A stretch of 64,000 bases of DNA, from positions 1-64,000 of the forward strand of contig JABSSL010000020.1 in NCBI GenBank assembly GCA_013214355.1, written 5' to 3'. Shown in pieces: positions 8,012 to 17,283 of this stretch. The position numbers and the translations under genes are program-made. Numbering within the stretch: the stretch's first letter is position 1; every line of letters begins with the position of its first letter. The notes under the pieces are model-generated. The model made no database searches and had not been told where the DNA came from. It saw nothing but the letters and a program-made list of their open reading frames with translations. Source of the DNA: Saprospiraceae bacterium. Its GTDB lineage: Bacteria; Bacteroidota; Bacteroidia; Chitinophagales; Saprospiraceae.

Positions 8012-11000
8012 CTAACGGCTTATAATAACTCTTTTCAGACTAATCCGCCTCCCCTCAGCTAATACAGCTATCCAATAGACACCTGCATTCCAGCTGCTCC
8101 AATCCTGCCACAACCGCTGCCCGGTACTCACCTCCAAAGGGAGTCTACCGATCTGTTGACCCAAACTATTGAAATAACGTAACTCCAAGGCCTCAGCCCG
8201 CTGTAATTGGTAGTCGATAAATACTTGTCCGCTGGTAGGATTTGGATATATATCTAAGCGATTCACCCAGGCCGGTAGTCCGCTATCTGTAATTAGTAAA
8301 CTAGCTTCTCGTGTACAGTTGTTGGCATCAGTGACCGTCACGAAGTAAGTGCTAGGTACCAGGTTGTCGATTTCGGCAGTGGTAGCACCTGTGTTCCATT
8401 TGTAGCTGTATTCTGGTACTCCACCACTAGCGCTGGCTCCAGCGCGGCCATCATTATAATTAGGAGGCATTGGCGGAGTAAAACTGAGACCAATCGCCAG
8501 TTGTTCTGGTTCGTTAACAGCAAAATCAAACTCCTGAATACAATCATTCGTATCCCTGACTTCCAAGGTATAGGCCCCACCATCCAACTCGGTCAGAATG
8601 GAATCTAACTCCCCCTCGATTACGTTTCCTTCCTTAAACCAGCGATAACTATAAGGTGGCATCCCACCGTTAATCTCTGTACCAATGTAGCCATTAGCTT
8701 CTCCAAAACACAAAACATTTCTCACCGAATCCATTACCATAATGGCCGAGGAAGGCTCTTCCACAATAAACCCATCAAAGATGGCTTTGCAGGTATCTGC
8801 ATCAGTAATGGTCAGCATATATTGACCGGCAGCTAGTCCAACTATATCTTGATCAACTGCTCCGGAACTCCACTCGTACCGAAAGGGAGGCTCCCCCCCC
8901 GAGACATCAATCGCAATGGCTCCATCAGTACCGCCATTACAAGAAACAGGATCAATCAAAGTAGCATCAATACTGATAACCGCATTAACCTCAGGTATCT
9001 CCTCCATCAGTGTGTCCGCACAAGCATTGGCATCCTGCAAATACAAAGTGTAAGTACCACTTCGCACTCCATTTAGATCCTCAGCGGTTGAGACTTCTAT
9101 ATTAGCCCCATCTCTCCATGAATATTGGTACGGTCCGATGCCTCCCTGAACACTCACGCTGATCCCTCCATCAAAACCACCAGCACACTCGATTTCTTCA
9201 ATGTCATCAACACTTAGCAATAGTGGTGGAGGTACACTCACGCCCTCTCGTTCCGCAACGATGCGGCAACCCGTTTTCAAATCCGTTACGGTAAGACTAT
9301 AGCTATTATTGATTGGCAAGGTAGTAACCGTAACACTATCAGTCTCTAGATTATCTAAGATCAGCGTAGGCGTAAAATGGTAGCGGTACAAGCCGGAACC
9401 ATCATTAATCTTAGCGGTCACCGTCACATCATCTTCACCAAAACACTGTGGTCCTTCCACAATGAATTTATCCAGGGTGATAGGAATCGTTCTTTCTCGA
9501 ACCTTGATCGACGCAATCTCATCCTGACAAGAAGCAGCATCCGTCACGGTCAAAGCATAATCACCCGATGGTACATCAAAAAGGATCGAAGTTGTATCCC
9601 CGGTACTCCAGGCATAGCTATAGGGGGCAGTTCCACCTGTAATAAGCGCCACTAAGGTATCTGCAGCATTCAGTGGATCACACCCTCCCCCCTGCAAAAG
9701 GGCAACGTCAAGATCAAGAGGGTCAGGCTCCGTAATGCGAAAGGTGGTATCTATCGGACAGGAATTCGCATCCGTAACTCGAAGTCGATAATCACCTGCT
9801 GGCAGATCAAAGATATTGGTCCCCGTCACATTCGTCCCTACCCAATTAATCGCATAGGGCATTGTTCCTCCTTCAATCCGAGTTTCGATAAAACCGGTTG
9901 AATCACCGGTACAAGGGATGGGGCTGATGGCTTCCGTAATCACCCGAAGACGATCGGGATAAGTTAAGGTCAAACTATCAGAAGCGGAAATACAGCCGAT
10001 GGCATCGCTGATCTCAAACGTATAAGCTCCAGGACCAAGATTATCCCGCTCCGATCCTACCCCCCCATCACTCCAATTAATATTGATCGCCCCCGTTCCA
10101 CCGGATAAGATCAACACATCAAAGCCTCCATCTTGTACACCAAAACAGGAGGGTTGATTGGTATCTACATCTAAATCAAAGACTTGTGGTGCTGTCAAGT
10201 TAATAGTCGTATCGTAACTACAACCTTGACCATCTTTGATATTAACAGGATAGTCTCCCACCCCAATATTGGAAAGCAAGGCTGTTGTCTCCCCTCCTTC
10301 CCACAGGAATTCGAAAGGTCCCACACCTTGGGGCTGCAATAGGATACTCCCCGTTTCTGGCCCGACGCATGGTGGGCTCGTAATCGTTAAATTTAAGTCT
10401 AATTCGATTTGCGGATCTAACTGGATCGAAAAGCCTGGACTTTCACATCCTTTAGCATCAACCACCGTAACCGTATAGGCACCAATCTCGAGATTCTCTA
10501 ATCTAGCTCCCATAGGCCCGTGCTCCCAGTTATAGGTAAACGGTCCGGTCCCACCGATAGCTCCTACTTCCAAAACCCCTGTATTGTCCCCAGGACATAG
10601 CGGTTGGACGAGATCCACCAGCTCTCCATTTAGTATATCTGGTTCAATAATCGTGAAAGATTGGCTAACCGTGCATCCATTGAAATCCGTAATGGTAACC
10701 ACATAATCACCAGCCGTTAAGTTGGCGATTGCGGAAGAACGGCTGCCAGTACTCCAGTCATACGCATAAGGTGCTGTCCCACCCAGCCCCGAAACTCTGA
10801 TGAACCCATCTATATCTCCATTACAACTAATGTTAGCAAAGGAATCCACTTGCACCTGGAGGCTATCAGGAGCCAGAAGGGTAAGGGTATCTAGCTGGGT
10901 ACAATTGTTCGCATCCGTCAAAGTCAATTCATAGCGACCTTGGGCTAAATCGGGCAGTCTAGTTCTGGATTGGCCGTTGAACCAGTTTAAATTGTACGGG

Positions 11001-14000
11001 CCGGTCCCACCAAAGAAGGCCACACTAATTATTCCATCTGAAGTATCATGGCAGCTTGGCAATTCAAAGCTCGGCTTTATAACTAAAGAATCTGGCTCCT
11101 CTACCAGGATATCCGTTAATATGGTCTGGCAAGGATCATCTGTAATGGTGACGGAATATAAGCCGCCCGCCAAGCTATCTACACAAAGTGTAGTATCCCC
11201 CGTACTCCATAGATAAGTCGGGGCCGTCCCCGTCACGTCTAAGCAAATTTTGCCATCTCCTGCTCCGTAACAAGAGACATTGTCCACATCTACATCATTC
11301 ACAACTGCAGCTGGTCCTTGTACCAATACATTCCGAAGTATAAATTCACAAGCTTCGGGCGAGCTATCGGTAATGGTAATGCGATAGGCTCCTTGGTCCA
11401 AACCTGTCAAGGTCAAAGTATCTGTAATACCCGCGCTGGAACCACTGATCCCTGAACTACCGGACCAACTATAGGTGAATGGGCTAAGACCGCTCAAAGG
11501 AACCATTAATATTTGTCCGTCAGTTCCACTACAAGTGGTCACATTGTCCACAACCACTCGAACCGAATCTATGCTATTAATGGTAGTAACCAACACGCTA
11601 TCTGTCGAAAAACAGCCTTCAGCATCTGTAACGGTCAGATAATAGGCATCTAGCGTGCCAGGAAGGAAGGCTGCTCTGACGTCGATTTCCGAGTCGCTAC
11701 TTCCGGTGCTCCAGAAATAAGAGTAAGGGCCTACACCCCCATCTGCTTCCACGCTTACTGCTGTAGTACCTTCCCGACAGATGGAGAAAGAATCAGCTGG
11801 GGTGAAGGTTAAAGCGGGACCAACTCGCGCCTCTACAGCAATGCTATCCACGTCAGTACATCCATAGTCATTGACCGCGTTTAGATAATAAAAAGTCGTA
11901 TTCGGTGGGCCAACCCTGGTATCGGTCAGCAGGTTCCCCGCATTAGGTGGGAAGGTGCCATGAAAGCTGATTGTTGCTCCGGTAAAGTTAATATCCTCGA
12001 TGGTCAAGCTCGTCAATTCAATAGAATCTCCTGGGCAAATGCCTGGTGCTTCCGGGAGCTGCAACATCGGGTTTGGATTCACAATAATCTTAGCTGCTGC
12101 TCTCACCGTAGATCGACAATCGCCAGACTCCTGGAAGGCAAATTCCTCCGCGTAAAAAGTATATTCTACAGGAACCGGGCTATTGTTTACTGGCAGTTCC
12201 GGCTCATATTCTTCACCAAAATGGATCAGCTCTTCCCCATCTTCAGAAGTGTACCAAAAAATGAATCCCCCAAATTGCGGAGTAGCTATGACCTTGGCAC
12301 TATCTCCAGAACAAATCGTATCATTCTCCACCACAGGTGAAGGTAAATTAAAATCGTCCTCTATTCCATTGCAGTTGTTATCCTTACCATCACAAGCAAT
12401 TTCCGGTGCTCCTGGATTGATGGACATGTCTGTATCATCACAATCCTGATCATTCGCTACAAAGTTGGTAGGTGGGTTTTGGCTACAGCTCAACACAAAA
12501 AAACCTGGTTCTCCAAAGCCATCACCATCGCTATCCACAAAGTATTGCTGGGTGGGGTAACCAAGATTTTGCGAGCCGTAGAATGCAATATTATCAAGGG
12601 CTATGTCCCCCTTAGAACCACTTCCTTTCACCCCAACAAAACGGAACTGCAAAAGGCCCCCGTCAGAGTAATCCGAAAGGCTTAAATAAGTCTTCCGCCA
12701 ATCCACACCTTGTGGGCCAGAGCGTTCCCAGATGGTACGCCAATTGAAGCCTCCATTAATAGAAATCTCCAAGCGAAGTGTTCCAATGTCAATCCCTCTC
12801 ATGTGATAATTGAAGGAAACGTGGCAAGTATCAGTACCTTGTTTATCCAATAAAATACACCCTGACAAAAGATGAGCCTCGGCTCCTTCCTCGCAATTAG
12901 ATCCAGTTGCTTCTAGATATATATACTTACCTCCTCCCGGTACGTCATCCGTTGGACCAGTACCTTGGGTGGGAGTGCCTCCCTCCCCAACAATCCAGTC
13001 AAAATCCCCCGATACTGCATTCCGCCATACCCCAATCATATCACAGGTAGTTCCGCAGGACTCATTACAGAGCACCTCGGAGTCAAAATTTTCCAAAATA
13101 GTCAAAGGAGGGGGTTGACAACTCGTCGTTGCAGAAATACCACAAGTATTCAGCGAAAAGGTACCGGTGGCATCACAATACCGCCGCACATAGATATCAT
13201 AGGTTGTCTCATCTGCTAGTCCACTCAAAATAAAAGGGCTACACTCCGCGAAGGCAATCGTCCCTTGCGGGCCAGCCAGGGAATCCATTCCAGGCGTAAA
13301 ACCTACGGGTCCGTATTCTACAATCGTAGTCCCACAAAAGTCAGGTTCCCAGGCCAAGAAAATTGAGGTGGTATCAACATTGGTTACTTCTGTCTCTGCA
13401 ATAGGTAGACAGTTAATGGGTTCAAAAACCAAATTCACGTATTCCAACGTCCCCTCATCATTAATGGCATCATCGCAGATCTGCAACTGCCACGTGGCAT
13501 TCGGATTGGTCACATTATCATTAAAACCATAGAAGTTTTCTTGTGGGGCATAAGGATTATCCAAGAAGGGAGCTATTCCTTCGGTGATAGACTGACAAGC
13601 TCCTAAGGCAAAGACTGTATGCAAAGCGCAATCTACTGCCGTAGTATCCCCAAAATTATCATCCCCGCCCCCATTATCAGCCGTTAACAATACGCTAGCA
13701 CCGCCTGGAGAAATCAAGGTGATATCCAAGTCATTATCCCAGGAATGATTAATGAGCAAGTGTACTTCCTTCAGATAAACATCGGTACCTAAGGTGTTAC
13801 CTGGTGCATTGGTGACGTTGATGTTGAAGAGATTCGGTTGAAAAAACACCTCTCCGTCCGGGCAGTTGTTATCGACGATGGGAAGGCCAAGGCGACATGC
13901 AGAAGGATTACTCAGGTTCGGAGTTTGACTGAGGAGAAGGGTAAAAGGGAGAATCATTAGTAGGCTTAGGAGGCCTCTGTGTAGACTATTAATAGGGGTC

Positions 14001-14014
14001 ACTGAATATAGCAT
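8012..14014 (-). CDS. Giant SprB-repeat surface protein with T9SS type A C-terminal domain
   Basis: The 2000-residue protein reads: signal peptide (1-30); proprotein-convertase P-like domain (about 40-202); fibronectin-III-like domain (about 203-298); MAM-like jelly-roll (about 310-482); calcium-binding MopE/thrombospondin-type aspartate-rich motif (about 493-555, DSDGDGFGE and CDGKDNNCNG); two Ig-like segments; then about 15 SprB repeats of 55-75 residues from about 740 to 1900. Each repeat has C-x-G-x-x-D-G, G-G-x-x-P-Y-x-Y-x-W and a terminal V-T-x-T-D-x-x-x-C. The last 80 residues (IYPNP..., ending I-I-S-R) form a T9SS type A sorting domain, so it should be secreted through the outer membrane and attached to the surface. 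SprB of Flavobacterium johnsoniae is a gliding adhesin; the role here may be adhesion or gliding. Confidence 0.92.
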   Translation of the reverse strand: MLYSVTPINSLHRGLLSLLMILPFTLLLSQTPNLSNPSACRLGLPIVDNNCPDGEVFFQPNLFNINVTNAPGNTLGTDVYLKEVHLLINHSWDNDLDITLISPGGASVLLTADNGGGDDNFGDTTAVDCALHTVFALGACQSITEGIAPFLDNPYAPQENFYGFNDNVTNPNATWQLQICDDAINDEGTLEYVNLVFEPINCLPIAETEVTNVDTTSIFLAWEPDFCGTTIVEYGPVGFTPGMDSLAGPQGTIAFAECSPFILSGLADETTYDIYVRRYCDATGTFSLNTCGISATTSCQPPPLTILENFDSEVLCNESCGTTCDMIGVWRNAVSGDFDWIVGEGGTPTQGTGPTDDVPGGGKYIYLEATGSNCEEGAEAHLLSGCILLDKQGTDTCHVSFNYHMRGIDIGTLRLEISINGGFNWRTIWERSGPQGVDWRKTYLSLSDYSDGGLLQFRFVGVKGSGSKGDIALDNIAFYGSQNLGYPTQQYFVDSDGDGFGEPGFFVLSCSQNPPTNFVANDQDCDDTDMSINPGAPEIACDGKDNNCNGIEDDFNLPSPVVENDTICSGDSAKVIATPQFGGFIFWYTSEDGEELIHFGEEYEPELPVNNSPVPVEYTFYAEEFAFQESGDCRSTVRAAAKIIVNPNPMLQLPEAPGICPGDSIELTSLTIEDINFTGATISFHGTFPPNAGNLLTDTRVGPPNTTFYYLNAVNDYGCTDVDSIAVEARVGPALTFTPADSFSICREGTTAVSVEADGGVGPYSYFWSTGSSDSEIDVRAAFLPGTLDAYYLTVTDAEGCFSTDSVLVTTINSIDSVRVVVDNVTTCSGTDGQILMVPLSGLSPFTYSWSGSSGISGSSAGITDTLTLTGLDQGAYRITITDSSPEACEFILRNVLVQGPAAVVNDVDVDNVSCYGAGDGKICLDVTGTAPTYLWSTGDTTLCVDSLAGGLYSVTITDDPCQTILTDILVEEPDSLVIKPSFELPSCHDTSDGIISVAFFGGTGPYNLNWFNGQSRTRLPDLAQGRYELTLTDANNCTQLDTLTLLAPDSLQVQVDSFANISCNGDIDGFIRVSGLGGTAPYAYDWSTGSRSSAIANLTAGDYVVTITDFNGCTVSQSFTIIEPDILNGELVDLVQPLCPGDNTGVLEVGAIGGTGPFTYNWEHGPMGARLENLEIGAYTVTVVDAKGCESPGFSIQLDPQIELDLNLTITSPPCVGPETGSILLQPQGVGPFEFLWEGGETTALLSNIGVGDYPVNIKDGQGCSYDTTINLTAPQVFDLDVDTNQPSCFGVQDGGFDVLILSGGTGAININWSDGGVGSERDNLGPGAYTFEISDAIGCISASDSLTLTYPDRLRVITEAISPIPCTGDSTGFIETRIEGGTMPYAINWVGTNVTGTNIFDLPAGDYRLRVTDANSCPIDTTFRITEPDPLDLDVALLQGGGCDPLNAADTLVALITGGTAPYSYAWSTGDTTSILFDVPSGDYALTVTDAASCQDEIASIKVRERTIPITLDKFIVEGPQCFGEDDVTVTAKINDGSGLYRYHFTPTLILDNLETDSVTVTTLPINNSYSLTVTDLKTGCRIVAEREGVSVPPPLLLSVDDIEEIECAGGFDGGISVSVQGGIGPYQYSWRDGANIEVSTAEDLNGVRSGTYTLYLQDANACADTLMEEIPEVNAVISIDATLIDPVSCNGGTDGAIAIDVSGGEPPFRYEWSSGAVDQDIVGLAAGQYMLTITDADTCKAIFDGFIVEEPSSAIMVMDSVRNVLCFGEANGYIGTEINGGMPPYSYRWFKEGNVIEGELDSILTELDGGAYTLEVRDTNDCIQEFDFAVNEPEQLAIGLSFTPPMPPNYNDGRAGASASGGVPEYSYKWNTGATTAEIDNLVPSTYFVTVTDANNCTREASLLITDSGLPAWVNRLDIYPNPTSGQVFIDYQLQRAEALELRYFNSLGQQIGRLPLEVSTGQRLWQDWSSWNAGVYWIAVLAEGRRISLKRVIISR

Positions 14015-14115
14015 CTTTCAGTTTTAAGGGATGAAATCCGGTGTTGATAGCCGAATGACCTAGGCTAGTTTTGGCGCTAATTTAATAGATTAGTTTAAAG
14101 AATGGGTAAAAATGC

Positions 14116-14168
14116 AGAATGCCTTTTGGCTTACAGGCGTTATTTACCTATAAATCAAAAGGCATTCT
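14116..14168 (-). terminator. Long-loop hairpin after the Nudix-like gene
   Basis: A perfect 13-bp stem (14116-14128 with 14156-14168) encloses a 27-base loop; on the minus strand it is followed by TGCATTTTT. It lies 24 bases past the stop codon at 14193 and upstream of the SprB-repeat gene, so it probably separates the two transcripts. Confidence 0.6.
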
Positions 14169-14192
14169 AAAACAAGAAAAAGTAAGATATAT

Positions 14193-14615
14193 CTACAGAT
14201 CCTTGATGGAATTGCGGTCTAATAAAACGTCCTTCAACTCTTTCAAAAAGTTGTACTGATGGGGCAAAACCTTCTTGAAAGCTTCCTTTACCACGAAGAA
14301 GGCGCCGTTCTCCATCCCTTTCAACTTCTCTTTTAGCTGGATCGCGTCCTCGTACAGCATATTTTTCAGGGAAGGAATTTCGTGCCAATCTCCTTCCACG
14401 GCAAGGGCTTCTTCCATTTCCCCGACACCTTTCTCCACTGGGTCCAACTCAATCAATCGCTCCTCATCTAAAAGTGGTTGGGTATCTTCCATTGAGACCT
14501 TCCCCTCAGGGATTTCCCATTGCTCCTCTGCCTCTGACGAATTTACTAAGAATACTTCCAGTCCTTTTTCCTTAAAACGGTATATGATAAGACTAGCTTT
14601 CTTTGAAATACTCAT
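14193..14615 (-). CDS. Degenerate Nudix-like small cytoplasmic protein
   Basis: The 140-residue protein starts like a Nudix hydrolase: a first strand (KASLIIYRF), then E-V-F-L-V-N and Q-W-E-I-P-E-G-K-V, which match the N-terminal sheet and the W-x-(I/L)-P-x-G-x-V element just ahead of the Nudix box. The box itself (GX5EX7REUXEEXGU) is not present; after G-K-V the sequence turns into an acidic helical segment. It may therefore be a Nudix-fold binding protein without hydrolase activity. Homologs of this shape are not known to me by name. The gene is monocistronic, with a hairpin at 14116-14168. No clear coding signal lies in 14616-14888. Confidence 0.55.
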   Translation of the reverse strand: MSISKKASLIIYRFKEKGLEVFLVNSSEAEEQWEIPEGKVSMEDTQPLLDEERLIELDPVEKGVGEMEEALAVEGDWHEIPSLKNMLYEDAIQLKEKLKGMENGAFFVVKEAFKKVLPHQYNFLKELKDVLLDRNSIKDL

Positions 14616-14888
14616 AATATTGAGATCTAGGCTTCCTTACAAAAGATTTAGGATGAAACAGCTTTTTCCAAAAAAGGTTCTCTATTCTGCTTAAAGGGTG
14701 TAAATATAAGTCATGGCAGATGGAACGCCAATAATTTTTGATTCTTAGGCAAACCTCGTGTTTTGAGACACTTAAAAATGAAATTCAACGCTTCCTTTGG
14801 GCGCTTGTTTATCTCATTCTATGGTTGTTCACGAGATTTTTTTAACAGGATCATTGCCTGTACCATGAAGCTGTTGACCCTATCCTAT

Positions 14889-15320
14889 TTATATCTTGTA
14901 AATCTTACGCTTTTTCTTGGGCTTTGTTCCTTTCTCTGAAGGCTTTTGTTCACCTGGCGATGGAAAACTCTCTGGATCAACACCTGGCAAGTTCTTGAAG
15001 AATTCTCCGAAGCCTTCCATCCCCCCTTCTCCTTGAAAAGACCTCATCAATTGCTCAGAAAGCGACTGCCACTGCTTCATAAACTCCTGGTTATTAAGGC
15101 TATCTATACCCATCCCTGGGAAAAACCCAAAGGGCTGGATCATGATCGTATCCATTCTCATACCTGGCGCCCCTTCCTGAAACCCAAACTGCTCCAACAT
15201 CTTCAACATCTCCTTTTGGAAACTATCCATTTCCGACTTAAAATCCTCTGGTGAAGTCTGAGCTTGACTCGTTTGCCAACTAAGCAAGCCTATAAACGTA
15301 CACAACAACAATTTTTTCAT
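14889..15320 (-). CDS. Small exported protein of unknown function
   Basis: The 143-residue protein has a signal peptide (MKKLLLCTFIGLLSWQTSQA) and a methionine-, phenylalanine- and glycine-rich helical middle (repeated Q-F-G-F, P-F-G-F-F-P-G-M-G), and ends in a lysine-rich tail (KPKKKRKIYKI). No family is recognised. It is the last gene of a probable operon: 38 bases separate it from the membrane-anchored gene upstream, which in turn is 37 bases from a lipoprotein gene. It is likely periplasmic. Confidence 0.7.
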   Translation of the reverse strand: MKKLLLCTFIGLLSWQTSQAQTSPEDFKSEMDSFQKEMLKMLEQFGFQEGAPGMRMDTIMIQPFGFFPGMGIDSLNNQEFMKQWQSLSEQLMRSFQGEGGMEGFGEFFKNLPGVDPESFPSPGEQKPSEKGTKPKKKRKIYKI

Positions 15321-15358
15321 CTTATTGCATTTTCTGTTATCAACAAAAAAATGTTTTA

Positions 15359-16027
15359 CTATTGGCCATTTGTCACCTTGACCATTTCTAAGATCCCGAG
15401 TGACAACATTAAGGTTTGTTCTTCTTCACTGAGATCTTCTTTCACAAATTCAAAAGCTCTGGAACTTAAAGCCTCATTTGGAGAAGGTAAGCCCTTTACC
15501 ATACTTCCAACCTCCCTATCTTTCACTAAGATGGGTAACATTTCCTTTTCGGATCTGTTCAATCTAGCGATCATCCGGTTTGATTTAGCACCGTACAACA
15601 CATCATTATCCTTGATGGTGCCCACCATTTGATTATCGATCACCACTTGGATACCTTTATCATTGATCCAATAAGCAAATTCGTGATTTACGGTGCGTGC
15701 ATATAGAATGGCATGGTTGCCCTTTCCCAGAAAGCTACGATAACTATAGGCTACGATAGGTTCTTCAAAGATCGTCTTGAAAGTTCCTTTAAAGCTGGAC
15801 TTAGATCGGCTCTTACTTCTTTGCTTAATCTGCGTTTTTGAGAATAGCTCCAGCTCTTCTCTGGTGATGGGCACTAGCTCCCCCGCCCAACTTTCCACAT
15901 CCGCCTTCATTTTGGCAATTTCCTGCTGTACGCGCTTCTTATTCGGGCGAAAGTTCTTAGTGATATTGGCAAAGAGTCCGAAAGCTCCGGCAATAATCAC
16001 CACCGCCATAATTGTCAGTATCGTCAT
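15359..16027 (-). CDS. Membrane-anchored protein of unknown function
   Basis: The 222-residue protein has one N-terminal membrane segment (residues 3-24), a charged coiled region (about 28-75, with a run of K/R/S near 67-78) and a beta-rich soluble part that ends in helices. No enzymatic motif was seen. It sits in the middle of a three-gene set (lipoprotein, this protein, small exported protein) with gaps of 37 and 38 bases, so the three probably form one envelope operon. Confidence 0.7.
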   Translation of the reverse strand: MTILTIMAVVIIAGAFGLFANITKNFRPNKKRVQQEIAKMKADVESWAGELVPITREELELFSKTQIKQRSKSRSKSSFKGTFKTIFEEPIVAYSYRSFLGKGNHAILYARTVNHEFAYWINDKGIQVVIDNQMVGTIKDNDVLYGAKSNRMIARLNRSEKEMLPILVKDREVGSMVKGLPSPNEALSSRAFEFVKEDLSEEEQTLMLSLGILEMVKVTNGQ

Positions 16028-16064
16028 TGGTTAAAATAATTTCTATTTACAGGTGGCAAAACTT

Positions 16065-17192
16065 TTATCCCCCAGATCGTTCATTCATCTTAATCCCATT
16101 TCCCTCTGGGTCATCAAACTGTTCTCTTCTAGCTTTCAAGGCAATCTTGTCGTTTCTATCCAGAATTGCTAAATCAGCTTCCAAGATATTATCCAATTCA
16201 ATCAGCACCTTATCCTTGGACTCCCAAAAAGTGTTAGAAGGTTGCAAAATATCCTCCACAATATTCTTCTTCACTTCCGTGATTTCGGCTTGCAATGGAT
16301 GCTTATTCTGAATCAATTGGTCAGCTTCTTTTAGCAGCGCAAAATGAAAACCTCTTCCCAATAGACTACTTCCGCCATAGTCCCAAGTCTGAATTTGCCA
16401 GGCTGAAAAGAAGTACTCAATACTGTCCATTGGAAAAGCCTGAATCTTAAATTCAACAAATTGATCATCAACAAGTTCTTTGGTAGCTTTAGCTTTTTCG
16501 ATCCACTGCCGATAATCTTCGAAAAGATAATAGACAGTACCCTCTGCCACCAGTTGCGGGACAAATCCGGGGAGCGCCTCTTCCAACCAGAAAAGATCAG
16601 GCTGGACCTGTGCATTATAGGCATCAATTTTCTCTTCTAGCATATCCACAAAATCCTCACGAATTTTACGGCCTTTCCGGTATACATCCAATACTTCTTG
16701 TGCAGTTTGGGTTTTATGAAAATCCATCCGGTACCTTCGCATCTCTTCTGCTCCCGCAGGACCAAAAAGATTGATCAATCTTTTTTCTCTTAGGATTTTA
16801 GCCACCTGTGAGTCGGGAGTGGTGCCTAGATGAATGGCGCCGGCATAAATCCAGCCAATCGTGTTATCCGCTGTTGAGACCTTGAGCCATGGCTCATCAA
16901 AGGTTATTCCACGCAACTTTATGCGAGTCGTAAAATCACTAACCTCCCCTTCATCATATAACACAGTTCCCTTTTCTAGCTCTTTAATCACCTTGCCTTT
17001 CTCCCCAGCTGTTTCTCTCATCCGCAGTCGATCAATATTTACGATAAAGGTGGTCTGCTCTCCTGCCTCGTCTGTGGTTTCTGTCTGCTTTGGTGCGTCA
17101 TTTTCAGCTGGACTTTCAGCCGGCTTGTTGTCTGACTGGCAGGACCAGATTCCGGTGGTCAATAAAATCAGTATCAATACTTTACACTTCAT
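16065..17192 (-). CDS. SH3-like domain lipoprotein of unknown function
   Basis: The 375-residue protein has a lipoprotein signal (Cys18 in I-W-S-C) followed by an acidic threonine/glutamate-rich linker. A bacterial SH3-like domain follows (about 50-120: IDRLRMRETAGEKGKVI, then a W-I-Y-A-G strand), and the C-terminal part of about 250 residues is helical. Bacterial SH3 domains often bind peptidoglycan or mediate protein contacts. The gene leads the three-gene envelope operon and starts about 90 bases after the rpoD stop, with the rpoD terminator between them. Confidence 0.75.
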   Translation of the reverse strand: MKCKVLILILLTTGIWSCQSDNKPAESPAENDAPKQTETTDEAGEQTTFIVNIDRLRMRETAGEKGKVIKELEKGTVLYDEGEVSDFTTRIKLRGITFDEPWLKVSTADNTIGWIYAGAIHLGTTPDSQVAKILREKRLINLFGPAGAEEMRRYRMDFHKTQTAQEVLDVYRKGRKIREDFVDMLEEKIDAYNAQVQPDLFWLEEALPGFVPQLVAEGTVYYLFEDYRQWIEKAKATKELVDDQFVEFKIQAFPMDSIEYFFSAWQIQTWDYGGSSLLGRGFHFALLKEADQLIQNKHPLQAEITEVKKNIVEDILQPSNTFWESKDKVLIELDNILEADLAILDRNDKIALKARREQFDDPEGNGIKMNERSGG

Positions 17193-17223
17193 TAAGAGCT
17201 ATGGTTTTGACCAAAGTTAATAA

Positions 17224-17259
17224 ACAAAAGCCACCCCGTGGTAACGAGGTGGCTTTTGT
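17224..17259 (-). terminator. Rho-independent terminator downstream of rpoD
   Basis: A perfect 12-bp stem (17224-17235 with 17248-17259) encloses a 12-base loop; the minus-strand transcript ends GGTGGCTTTTGTTTATT. It lies 24 bases after the rpoD stop codon. Confidence 0.8.
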
Positions 17260-17283
17260 ACTGGAATTATTATTGCAAATATC

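Noticed and set aside
8760-11760. Direct repeats in the SprB gene as a CRISPR-like or tandem DNA repeat array
   Set aside because: The periodicity is at protein level with diverged DNA; there are no identical repeats and spacers.
8338-13219. Several open frames opposite or within the SprB gene
   Set aside because: They are shadows of the repeated, G/C-biased coding sequence; none resembles a protein family.
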